This document shows, piece by piece, positions 1-8,123 of a DNA stretch of 38,753 nt. The stretch comes from CAMBRQ01 sp945870325 (GTDB lineage: Bacteria; Bacillota; Clostridia; Lachnospirales; Lachnospiraceae): the NCBI RefSeq assembly GCF_050313795.1, contig NZ_JBNPMC010000033.1:1-38753 (forward strand), given 5' to 3'. The position numbers were made by a program, and so were the translations under genes. Each line of letters opens with the position of its first letter. Position 1 is the stretch's first letter. Below the pieces are notes generated by a model. That model was given only the letters and a program-made list of their open reading frames with translations. It searched no databases and had not been told where the DNA came from.

Positions 1-2802
1 CAAGGCGGAAGAATTATCGGACAATATATTACGAAAGAGATGGCAAGATGGTATTTTTCTATGTTCTGGGGACGAGAGGATGTGTTTGCAAAAAGAGGAA
101 GTAAGGGAGGATATTTTCCGCAATGTAACAACAGGTGGAACAGTAAGATCTGCCCAAAGCAGCGTGGAGAAAAAATAGTATGCGAGGCATGTGAACATAC
201 GGATTGGACGAAACTTACTTTGGATAAAATAGTGGCACATCTGATCGGCTATAAGAAAGATGGTTCAGATGTACTTGGAGTCTACCCGCTGTTACCTGAT
301 GGGACCTGCAGATTCCTTGTGTTTGATTTTGACAATCACGAGAAAGGCGCGCAGGAGACAGATTTTGCAAATACAGATAATGAATGGAAGGATGAGGTAA
401 ATGCACTTAGACTTATATGTGAAAGTAATGGTATATCACCTTTAGTGGAACGGTCACGTTCCGGTAAAGGTGCTCATGTCTGGATTTTTTTCAAGAAACC
501 AGTATCTGCGTCATTGGCAAGAAACTTTGGCTTTTTATTGTTGGACAAAGGTTCTTCTTCTATTAATTTAAAATCATTTCATTATTATGATCGTATGTAC
601 CCATCACAAGATGTTGCGAGCAGTATAGGCAATTTAATAGCCTTGCCATTACAAGGGCAGGCATTGAAAAATGGAAACAGTGCCTTTGTTGATAGAAATT
701 GGAATGCTTATCCGGATCAATGGGATATTCTGCTGAACCATACGAAGAAGCTTACTATCCAGGAGATAGAGCAATGTATGGCGAAATGGCAGGCGGAGCT
801 TGCGGAAGAAAAGGGGACGCTTGCATCAATGAATCAGCAAAATCGTCCTAAGCCATGGAAGAAAAAAGAAGGTTTTGTGAAATCGGACGTTATAGGGAAA
901 ATGCATGTCGTGCTAGGGGATGGTGTATATATTGATACATTGAACCTTATGCCTAGATTACAGAATCAGATTCGCAGTATGGCAGCTTTTGATAATCCAG
1001 TGTTTTATAAAAATAAAAGACTTGGATATTCGAATTACTATAATTTCAGTGCCGTTTATATGGGAAAGGATACAGAGGGATACATATGTATTCCGCGGGG
1101 GCTTAGGGAAAATCTGATAAGCGCATGTAAGGAAGCAGGCATTGAATATGATATTGAAGATCATAGAGAAAAAGGACGACCAATCCGAGTCTCTTTTAAC
1201 GGTGATTTGAGAATGCAGCAGGATTTAGCAGCACAGAAATTGTTGTCTTATGATCATGGGGTTTTAAGTGCTGCGACAGCGTTTGGAAAAACAGTAGTAT
1301 GTAGTTATTTGATTTCGGAGAATAAGGTCAACACTTTGATCTTATTACAGAGTAAGGCATTGTTGGAACAATGGGTGGATGAACTGAATAGATTTTTAAT
1401 AATAGATGAGGAGCCACCTACATATCAAACGAAAAGCGGACGTGTAAAGAAACGTAACAGTGTCATTGGTATTTTGCATGGGAGTAAAAATACATTAACG
1501 GGAATTGTTGACGTTGCAATGGTCGGTTCTCTATATAGTAAGAGGAAAGCAAGTGAGATTCTTCGTTCTTACGGGCAGGTTATTATGGATGAATGTCATC
1601 ATGCCGCATCAAATACTGCCGTCGAAGTTCTTAAGAAGGTCAATGCCAGATATGTTTATGGAGTATCTGCGACGCCGAAAAGAGGAGACAGTCTGGAAAA
1701 AATCACATATATGCTCTTGGGACCTATACGTCATAGTTACACGGCAAAAGAACGTGCGGTCGAGCAGGGAATTGGCCATTTTGTATATCCGAGATATACA
1801 AGGGTAATTGATACAAATGAAAGTAAGAATGATATTAATGGAGCATTTTCGCTAATCAGTACCAGCAATGTCAGAAATGAGATGATTCTTAATGATACCA
1901 GAGCGTGTGTTCAAAATGGTCGTACACCGGTTATATTGACAAAGTATAAAGAACATGCGAAATATTTATATGACAATCTGCAGAATGATGCCAAGCATGT
2001 GTTTATTCTATACGGTGACAACTCTGATAAGGAAAATACAGAAATTCGAAAAAAACTGAAAGAAATTCCAAAAACGGAAAGCGTTATTTTAATTGCAACT
2101 GGGCAGAAAATAGGTGAAGGTTTTGATTATCCAAGACTTGATACTTTAATGTTAGCTGCACCGGTGTCGTTTGCGGGCAGATTGGAACAATATATCGGTA
2201 GATTGAATCGTGATTACGAAGGAAAAACAGAAGTGATTGTTTATGATTATATAGATTCTCATATACGATATTTTGATAATATGTATGCAAAACGGCTGCG
2301 AACTTACAAAAGAATAGGGTTTGATCTGATTGCTGATACACTTGTATCAAAACAGACTGCAAATTCCATTTATGATTCCGGGAATTATACAGATGTATTT
2401 GAAAGGGATGTTGTTGAAGCAAGAAAGCGAGTCATTGTATCAAGTCCTGAACTTACACAGGATAAAATCGAACGATTCATTTACCTTTTAAAACCGAGAC
2501 AGGAAGCTGGAGTTGATGTTACAGTAATTACTACGGAGCCAGAAAATATTTCCTATGGAAGTACTGAATTTTGTTTGAGTATGGTAGAAAATATGAGGCT
2601 TGGAGGAATACATGTAATTTTGAGGGAAGAAGTTGTTGAGCATTTTGCAATTATAGATGATGAATTGGTGTGGCATGGTGGAATGAATCTTTTGGGTAAA
2701 GAGGATGCATGGGATAATTTGATGCGAATCAAGTCTTCGCAGGTTGCAGCGGAGCTGCTGGAGATTGCAATGGATGATAAATTGAAAGGTGTAGAAGGAT
2801 AA
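1..2802 (+). CDS. TOTE-type primase-helicase-PLD protein (5' end outside window)
   Basis: Multidomain nucleic-acid enzyme of the kind found in TOTE conflict systems. The frame is open back to base 1 (the first Met in the window is at 40, but the residues before it read as coding and continue the conserved GRED segment), so the true start lies upstream. Numbering from the Met at 40: a Cys cluster near residues 28-51 (CNNRW...CPK...CEAC) is probably zinc-binding. An archaeo-eukaryotic primase-like domain follows, with DFDN near 95 and SGKGAHVW near 140. An SF2 helicase comes next, with ATAFGKT near 411, DECHH near 515, SATPKR near 545, GEGFDYP near 690 and QYIGRLNR near 716. The C-terminus is PLD-like (HFAIIDDELVWHGGMNLL near 867), but the HxK catalytic pair is not intact. 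The next gene starts inside this stop codon. Domain family is confident; anti-element function is inferred from family knowledge. Confidence 0.85.
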   Translation, partial: QGGRIIGQYITKEMARWYFSMFWGREDVFAKRGSKGGYFPQCNNRWNSKICPKQRGEKIVCEACEHTDWTKLTLDKIVAHLIGYKKDGSDVLGVYPLLPDGTCRFLVFDFDNHEKGAQETDFANTDNEWKDEVNALRLICESNGISPLVERSRSGKGAHVWIFFKKPVSASLARNFGFLLLDKGSSSINLKSFHYYDRMYPSQDVASSIGNLIALPLQGQALKNGNSAFVDRNWNAYPDQWDILLNHTKKLTIQEIEQCMAKWQAELAEEKGTLASMNQQNRPKPWKKKEGFVKSDVIGKMHVVLGDGVYIDTLNLMPRLQNQIRSMAAFDNPVFYKNKRLGYSNYYNFSAVYMGKDTEGYICIPRGLRENLISACKEAGIEYDIEDHREKGRPIRVSFNGDLRMQQDLAAQKLLSYDHGVLSAATAFGKTVVCSYLISENKVNTLILLQSKALLEQWVDELNRFLIIDEEPPTYQTKSGRVKKRNSVIGILHGSKNTLTGIVDVAMVGSLYSKRKASEILRSYGQVIMDECHHAASNTAVEVLKKVNARYVYGVSATPKRGDSLEKITYMLLGPIRHSYTAKERAVEQGIGHFVYPRYTRVIDTNESKNDINGAFSLISTSNVRNEMILNDTRACVQNGRTPVILTKYKEHAKYLYDNLQNDAKHVFILYGDNSDKENTEIRKKLKEIPKTESVILIATGQKIGEGFDYPRLDTLMLAAPVSFAGRLEQYIGRLNRDYEGKTEVIVYDYIDSHIRYFDNMYAKRLRTYKRIGFDLIADTLVSKQTANSIYDSGNYTDVFERDVVEARKRVIVSSPELTQDKIERFIYLLKPRQEAGVDVTVITTEPENISYGSTEFCLSMVENMRLGGIHVILREEVVEHFAIIDDELVWHGGMNLLGKEDAWDNLMRIKSSQVAAELLEIAMDDKLKGVEG

Positions 2803-3833
2803 TGGCAAATATACGATTGAAGAAAATAATATTGGAAGTTGTAGAAAATCAGTTAAGAGAGAATGATCCGCCGATGACCGGGCAGGCATACCAAAAACTG
2901 CTGGATGCGGGATATTCCGCAAGAGAAGCGAAAGAAAAAATCGGAGCGGTTGTACTTACGGAGATATACGATGTTCTAAAAGAAAATCAGCCTTATGATG
3001 AAAAAAGATACGGACTTGCTTTAGAAAAAATGGTGCAGCAAAGCCTAGATTTTGAGGATACGCATGCAATTCTGACAGAATGGGATGAGTGGGACGAACT
3101 TGTGCAGCGCGGTTATGAAGCTCAGAATGTGCAGGATGATGTGTTGTTGGACTGTTGGTGGCGGGCATGGGAAATATTTCAGGGGATTATCAGACAGGAA
3201 AAAGAAAAATGCAGTATCAGCGGGCTGATGGAGGAGCAGGATTATCAATATCCGGTTGATGCGTGGCTGCAGGATCTTGAAATGGAACTTGGTAATTTAG
3301 GCGAACACGAGAAACGCCTTGATTTTTGTCACTCTGTTTTGGATATGTTGGATTGGACATTTGATGACGGCAGTAATTTTCGCTCTGCAATCGGGGAGGA
3401 ACTATATGCAGCAGGAAAAGCAGAGGAAGGCGAGGTATGGTTCAGAAATTGGCTGCAAAGAGAGCCGCATAATGAAAATGCTTGGAGTGTATTTAGCTGG
3501 TGTGTGCAGGAGCAGGAGGGCGCGGAAGCGGCATATTGTCTGATACGGAAAGAAGTAATCGGTGTTCCTTGCACGATACATAATAGCTTGCTATTTGAAC
3601 GTGCAAAGTTTTTAGCACAGCATCTGGGATTGCAGGAAGATTTAAAATGGATAGAATCGCAGCTAAAGTCTTTTCCTGATTCGATGGAAGAGGCGGATTA
3701 TTATAATGATTTGCATGATGATTTTCGTATGCCGGTACAGAAACCAATTGTGAAAGAAAAGAAGGTATACCCCAATGATCCGTGCCCTTGCGGCAGTGGA
3801 AGAAAATATAAAAAATGCTGTGGAAAAAAATAG
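2802..3833 (+). CDS. TPR-like protein with C-terminal SEC-C zinc motif
   Basis: 343 residues, function unknown. The start ATG shares its A with the upstream TAA (TAATG), indicating translational coupling to the primase-helicase gene. The N-terminal ~120 residues are helical and acidic. The middle (about 145-290) reads as degenerate TPR-like helical pairs, for example the stretch beginning VDAWLQDLEMELGN and the WFRNWLQREPHNENAW helix. The last 20 residues are a classic SEC-C motif, DPCPCGSGRKYKKCC, which binds zinc and in SecA mediates contacts with SecB and ribosomes. The middle resembles the protein at 20335-21036, which lacks SEC-C. The coupling suggests it acts with the helicase, possibly as an adaptor; that is inference. 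Confidence 0.8.
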   Translation: MANIRLKKIILEVVENQLRENDPPMTGQAYQKLLDAGYSAREAKEKIGAVVLTEIYDVLKENQPYDEKRYGLALEKMVQQSLDFEDTHAILTEWDEWDELVQRGYEAQNVQDDVLLDCWWRAWEIFQGIIRQEKEKCSISGLMEEQDYQYPVDAWLQDLEMELGNLGEHEKRLDFCHSVLDMLDWTFDDGSNFRSAIGEELYAAGKAEEGEVWFRNWLQREPHNENAWSVFSWCVQEQEGAEAAYCLIRKEVIGVPCTIHNSLLFERAKFLAQHLGLQEDLKWIESQLKSFPDSMEEADYYNDLHDDFRMPVQKPIVKEKKVYPNDPCPCGSGRKYKKCCGKK

Positions 3834-3849
3834 AAGGGATGAACCGGGT

Positions 3850-5152
3850 ATGGAACAAAAGATAAAAGCACTCAGTAAAGAAAAGTTGCAGGATATTATA
3901 TTAAACATGATGGGCTTACTTTCGAAAGAACAATGTGAAAAATTAGAAGTAATGATAGAAACTTGTACAACGGAAAAGGACAAGATTCGATTGACTGAAA
4001 GAATGTCTCAGGAATTTGTAGATGAAAAAATGGAACTTCTGAGAAAATGGATGAATCAGATCGATGAGGGAGAATTATATCTGGATGTGGATGAATACGA
4101 AGACTATTCGGATTCTTATTGGGACAGAGACTGGATTATAGACTATTACGATAATCAGGGGATTGGTGATAAGGTTGAATTTATGATTCGGTTTGCACAG
4201 GATTGTGTGGATGACCGAAAATATCAGGAAGCGAATGATATTTATGAGTGGTTATGGGAAATGTCTGTAAGTACAGATCTGGAATATGAATGTGATCCTG
4301 TGGATCTGGAATTATTATCGGAGAATAAAATTATTCATACAGATCTGGAACAGTTAGCTTTACTGACACTATATGCAGATTATCAGGTACAGGAGCCGGA
4401 AAATCGCGCTGAGGATATATACTTATATTTTTCAATTTATACGTTTCGAAAATTGCACATCGAGGATATGTTTTGCGTAGGACGCGAAGAATTAGATGGA
4501 ACAGAACAATTCTGGGAAGATTGGATTGCACTGCTGCAAACGAAAAGCGGGGAAGAGGAGAGCAGACTTTTACAGGAAGCAGTTCTATATCAGGAAGGAA
4601 TTGATGGACTGGTAAAGATGGCAGATAAGAACTGTGACGTGCATCCGTCATTATATTTGTCGGCGATGCAGGAATACAATAAAAAGCATGAATATTTTCA
4701 AATCGAAAAGATTGGAGACAGGGCTATTGAAAAAATTGACAGTAAGCTTAAAATCAGGTATAGCGGGATATGTGGGGTTTCCTGATGGAAATGATTTGAG
4801 TCTGCAAATGGATTTTGAGAGCGAAATTGTTGAAGAAAGTCACAGACTTAAGATAGGTACGTTCTGGAACTATTTTCAGGGATGGAAAAAATATTTTCAG
4901 ATGTCACAGGAAGAAAAAAATACTTATTTTGCCTGGGCGGAAAAAATCGTTTACAGCAGAGCTAACGCAATTGTATCTGGTCAGCATAGAAGTCATTATG
5001 GGGAGGTTGCAGAATTGCTTGCCTTGGTTGCGGAGATAAAAGAAGGCATGGGGAAATTGGGAGCAAAACAGATGATTTTTCAGGAATATAAGAAAAAATT
5101 TCCAAGGCATTCTTCCTTTCAGGCAGAAATGAGGGGCTATTTTGGCGTATAA
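3850..5152 (+). pseudogene. Acidic helical protein, broken by internal deletion and frame change
   Basis: Two adjacent frames look like parts of one gene. The first runs from an ATG at 3850 (AGAAGGG upstream at about 3833-3839) to a TGA at 4783-4785. A longer upstream start at 3775 would overlap the SEC-C coding end and is less likely. The second piece, in the next frame, becomes sensible at about 4750 (GYVGFPDGNDLSL) and runs to 5152, ending in PRHSSFQAEMRGYFGV. It contains HRSHYGEVAELLALVAEIKE, which I recall as the usual C-terminus of this family. The join lies between about 4741 and 4785. From memory, relatives are longer, so an internal segment is probably missing too. No catalytic motif is recognised. 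The 3850-4785 piece could still make a truncated protein. Confidence 0.6.
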
Positions 5153-5229
5153 AAAGCAGTTATGTTTGTGACAATGACGGAACATCTAACCTGCCGACTT
5201 TATGACAACAATGTAACATCCACCATTGA

Positions 5230-5932
5230 ATGTATGCGGTTTTAAGCCATTTTCTTGGAAATCGAGTGGATGATGCAGATGTGAAAATTATAGCTATTGG
5301 CATAATCGCTCAAATGTACATTCGGAAGCAGAACATTTATACGGAAAAGAAGATTTATCCTTATGCAAAAATAAGTGATTTGCGATTGGATTTACTCCCA
5401 AAGATTCGGATTATGGCTCAAAATCATGCGGGTGGGACTCATCCGTGGATTAAGATGGAAGATCATGAATTATTGAAAAGTGCAGGATTATATGGTTATG
5501 ACATTGCGACAGGCGAAGAAGGGTACAATCTAGCGGCTATAATGCTTCTTGGTAGGGATGAGGTGATTTTGGAAGAAAACATTTGCCTGATACACAAAAT
5601 ATTATTCGGGGAAAGAGCCCCAATTTATCGAAGGAGATGTTTTTAGAATCCTTGTGCCATTGGATGAGAGTTATTCGTATGATTTTGGTTCGATTAGTCA
5701 TGATAACCAATTGGACCAATTAGACCAATCGAACCAAACTGAATTGAGTACGGAGGAAAAACTGTTGCTAGTTACTATTCAGAGAAATCCTGATATGACA
5801 AATAATTTGCTGGCAGAGGAGCTTAATTGGTCTGTAAGCAGAGTTAAATATTATATTCAAAAACTTAAAAAAGCAGAAAAGATAAAGAGAAATGGAACGA
5901 ATCGGAAAGGGAGTTGGGAAGTTATACCCTAA
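5230..5932 (+). pseudogene. Remnant of AlbA/GHKL-ATPase/winged-helix protein
   Basis: Two out-of-frame fragments match parts of the common AlbA_2 (Schlafen-like) RNA/DNA-binding, ATP-binding regulator family. The 5230-5646 frame carries the segment before the ATPase: IIAQMYIRKQNIYTEKKIYP, then the HPWIKMEDHELLKSAGLY and AAIMLLGRDEVIL blocks. From about 5600 a different frame (frame 2) carries SGKEPQFIEGDVFRILVPLD, the block that normally follows the GHKL ATPase. It continues to a C-terminal winged helix-turn-helix (residues about 35-92 of the piece; LLAEELNWSVSRVKYYIQKL) and stops at 5932. The N-terminal AlbA domain and the whole ATPase (roughly 130+ residues) are missing, and a stop codon sits immediately before 5230. 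The deletion junction is about 5565-5605. Very probably non-functional. Confidence 0.75.
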
Positions 5933-6016
5933 AAGGTGTCTTGGAGAAAGGGATTATCCATTTTCATTATTTAGTGTGAAAATAAATAATTGAAGAATGT
6001 GTTGGTAGAAGCGACT

Positions 6017-6052
6017 AAAATGCTGTAAAGTGTAACTGCTTTACAGCATTTT
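6017..6052 (+). terminator. Perfect 14-bp stem hairpin, likely bidirectional terminator
   Basis: AAAATGCTGTAAAG pairs exactly with CTTTACAGCATTTT across an 8-nt loop. The flanking A and T runs let it act as an intrinsic terminator for the plus strand (after the 5932 remnant), and possibly for the minus-strand operon ending at 6187. Confidence 0.65.
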
Positions 6053-6161
6053 ATGATTTCTGCATTATATTATCTTTATGAGAATCATCTAAAAAGTTTA
6101 ACTATTTTTTTCGGTAGCAATAACTTGACATCCTCGGGGACGTTGTGTGTACGAGATAGTT

Positions 6162-6181
6162 TGCCGCTCAGCTGAGCGGCA
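6162..6181. repeat. Perfect 20-bp GC-rich palindrome
   Basis: TGCCGCTCAGCTGAGCGGCA is self-complementary and lies 5 bases past the stop codon of the small exported protein (minus strand). It may be the 3' hairpin of that operon, although no T-run follows on either strand, so RNA stabilisation or protein binding are alternatives. Confidence 0.5.
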
Positions 6182-6186
6182 GACAT

Positions 6187-6423
6187 CTAGACTTTTATCC
6201 ATTTCCCAATCCATTCTCCTCTTGAATAATTGTATTGTCGTTTATAAAGAACACCGTCGATAACTCTATATCTCCAACGGATATCATCTTTTCGCGTTAC
6301 TGATGCGGAAGATGTTGTGTTTGAAATTGAAGAAATAGATTCAGCATATGCTGGTGTAGAAACGAATAGGGAAATTAGGAATGCACAAGCAATAAGATGA
6401 AGTTTAATTTTGTTTATCTTCAT
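6187..6423 (-). CDS. Small exported protein of a BlaI/BlaR1-like operon
   Basis: 78 residues. The N-terminus is a clear signal peptide: KINKIK, then a hydrophobic core, then cleavage probably after AYA (about residue 27). That leaves a mature peptide of about 50 residues: a Ser/Thr-rich linker followed by a compact aromatic/basic block (RWRYRVIDGVLYKRQYNY, then GEWIGKWIKV). No cysteines and no known family name. Its start overlaps the end of the M56 protease gene by 20 bases, so it is co-translated as the third gene of the operon. A role as ligand, substrate or partner of the neighbouring membrane protease is plausible but is inference. Confidence 0.8.
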   Translation of the reverse strand: MKINKIKLHLIACAFLISLFVSTPAYAESISSISNTTSSASVTRKDDIRWRYRVIDGVLYKRQYNYSRGEWIGKWIKV

Positions 6424-7561
6424 TAGGAAAATCCTCCGTGTTAGTATATATTTTAAGATTTTTAAAATCTTCAGGTATCTCTTTTATTGTTCCAGTGTAT
6501 TCATCATCAATGTATATTTCATATCCCTCAGACACTTTTAACAGATAGGCATTAGAGGAATCAAGCGCAAATGAGTCACCCTTCTTTTCATCAGAAATAG
6601 GCGCTGTAGGATCTATAACAAATAATAAAGTGAAAACCACAGCAATACATAAAGTTAAAAGGTTTGTAATCATCATTGGTCTTTCTTTTATTTTTTTTTC
6701 AGGTTGATTTAATACAAATGATATTCTTGTCTTTAAATTAGAAGAATTCTTGCCAACAAAATGAACTGTATCCGCTGATTTTGGAAGTGATGAAAACATT
6801 GACATTTTAGCTACTTTCAAAATCAGATCGGCATATTTGATATTATTAACATTTGGTTGCGTTTTCATTAAAAAGCAATCATTTGCAACTTCCAGAGTAA
6901 GAAAATATTCTTTTTTGACTAAATATACTAATGGATTCCACCAATGTATACAGGCAATGATCTCTATAAACATCTTCATCCATAAATCATGGTTTTGGCA
7001 GTGTTCTATCTCATGCAAACAGATGTATTTCATCTCTTCATTTGATAAATCACAGTTGTCAGGTAAAATTAACGTTGGATGTAAAATACCACTTACTGCC
7101 GGGGACACAGTGGCAGGTATGATGGCAATCTTTAAATCTTTAGAGTAGTATTTCTGAACAAGTTCCAATATTTCAGTATATTGGCTATGTTCATCAATTA
7201 CGAATTCTTTTAAATAATTGTGTAATTGTATTTTTTGATGACATAATACGACTATTTTTGTGATGGCGCCAATAATCCAGATAATAATAAACAAATCGAA
7301 TATATCATAATCTAAAATCCCGCTATCTGCATATAGTATTTTAGAAATCGGTAAAAGAATCTTGGCAGAATATATTGTGTATGTAAAAGGGAAATTAAGT
7401 GGAATACATAACCTTAAAAATATAATAGTTATACCAACAAAAATAATCTTAGTATTATATGCAAAAAAATTTTTTGAGCGATATAAAATGATATACAAGT
7501 AACCAGTAAGGAAAGCAATTCCCAAAAAACAAGTTATAAATGGTCCTAATGATAGTGACAT
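6404..7561 (-). CDS. BlaR1-like M56 membrane metallopeptidase
   Basis: 385 residues, integral membrane zinc protease and signal transducer of the BlaR1/MecR1 family. Hydrophobic helices lie near residues 5-25, 37-55, 84-105 and, after the catalytic domain, about 295-317 (LLTLCIAVVFTLLFVI). The zinc-protease motif HEIEH is near residue 183, with a downstream EVANDCF block carrying the probable third ligand. After the last helix only about 65 extracytoplasmic residues remain, with no penicillin-binding domain, so the signal is not obviously a beta-lactam. In this family, activation leads to inactivation of the partner BlaI repressor encoded immediately upstream (1-nt overlap, TAATG). Confidence 0.88.
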   Translation of the reverse strand: MSLSLGPFITCFLGIAFLTGYLYIILYRSKNFFAYNTKIIFVGITIIFLRLCIPLNFPFTYTIYSAKILLPISKILYADSGILDYDIFDLFIIIWIIGAITKIVVLCHQKIQLHNYLKEFVIDEHSQYTEILELVQKYYSKDLKIAIIPATVSPAVSGILHPTLILPDNCDLSNEEMKYICLHEIEHCQNHDLWMKMFIEIIACIHWWNPLVYLVKKEYFLTLEVANDCFLMKTQPNVNNIKYADLILKVAKMSMFSSLPKSADTVHFVGKNSSNLKTRISFVLNQPEKKIKERPMMITNLLTLCIAVVFTLLFVIDPTAPISDEKKGDSFALDSSNAYLLKVSEGYEIYIDDEYTGTIKEIPEDFKNLKIYTNTEDFPNEDKQN

Positions 7562-7944
7562 TATTTATCTTCCTCGATTTCTTTTTTTCGTTTTGTAATC
7601 ATTTCCTGCAATTCGTTTAATTCTTCCAGGCTTTCTTCGGTTTGGATGAACGAAGCAATAAGAGGGGACGCAGAGGAACCCCCTATAATATCTCTATAGA
7701 CATCATTAAAATAGTCTGTTTTAGAGATTAGCGCTCTATAACTTCTGGTTAATACAGTTCCGCTGTATACAATATCTGCTACTTCTATCGCTTTCTCCTT
7801 TATAAGTACTTTTAGACAAGCCTGTACAGTGTTGATATTGAGAGAAGGATTCGCTTTTACAATATCGGAGGCAACCATAGGCTTGGTGTTGTTCCAGAGA
7901 ATTTTCATAACTTCTAATTGCCGTTTGCTTAATTTCTTTTTCAT
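7561..7944 (-). CDS. BlaI/MecI/CopY-family transcriptional repressor
   Basis: 127 residues, the usual length for the family. The N-terminus KKKLSKRQLEVMKILWNN begins a winged helix (residues about 4-75; NINTVQACLKVLIKEKAIEV is the recognition region). A helical dimerisation and cleavage region follows. It normally represses its own operon as a dimer and is inactivated by the partner membrane protease. It is the first gene of a three-gene overlapping operon, with an AGAAGG ribosome site just upstream and a promoter at 7982-8010. It may also act on the divergent RHS gene, since both promoters lie in one 180-base region. Confidence 0.9.
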   Translation of the reverse strand: MKKKLSKRQLEVMKILWNNTKPMVASDIVKANPSLNINTVQACLKVLIKEKAIEVADIVYSGTVLTRSYRALISKTDYFNDVYRDIIGGSSASPLIASFIQTEESLEELNELQEMITKRKKEIEEDK

Positions 7945-7981
7945 ATATCACACCTTCTCGTTTTTAAGATATCTTTAGCGT

Positions 7982-8010
7982 ATTATACAATTAATAAAAT
8001 TTAAAATCAA
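7982..8010 (-). promoter_or_regulatory. Promoter of the BlaI/BlaR1-like operon
   Basis: On the minus strand, TTGATT (8005-8010) and a perfect TATAAT (7982-7987) are separated by 17 bases, about 40 bases upstream of the repressor start codon. Confidence 0.65.
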
Positions 8011-8014
8011 CAAT

Positions 8015-8045
8015 ATTGCACAAAGAAATAAATAAAAAGTGCAAT
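8015..8045. promoter_or_regulatory. Inverted repeat between divergent promoters
   Basis: ATTGCAC (8015-8021) and GTGCAAT (8039-8045) form a perfect inverted repeat with a 17-base A-rich spacer. It sits exactly between the -35 boxes of the repressor operon and the RHS gene. It does not match the usual TACA-TGTA BlaI box, so the bound factor is uncertain. Confidence 0.4.
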
Positions 8046-8049
8046 TTGA

Positions 8050-8078
8050 TTGACAGTATATATATATAATAATATATT
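8050..8078 (+). promoter_or_regulatory. Promoter of the RHS gene
   Basis: A perfect TTGACA (8050-8055) is followed after 17 bases by TATATT (8073-8078). The spacer is an alternating TA tract. A strong ribosome site (AAAGGAGAAGG) precedes the ATG at 8124. Confidence 0.65.
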
Positions 8079-8123
8079 ATAGTTATAATAAGACTGTGAA
8101 ATATTAGCAAAAGGAGAAGGACT

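Noticed and set aside
8056..8078. Alternating TA tract as a possible phase-variable repeat in the RHS promoter.
   Set aside because: The pure TA run is short (about six units), so it is only weakly suggestive. Strain comparison would be needed.
8079..8093. The 15-base string TATAGTTATAATAAG also occurs at 26663-26677 before the MATE gene.
   Set aside because: Both contain a TATAAT promoter element in AT-rich DNA, so chance similarity is the simpler explanation.
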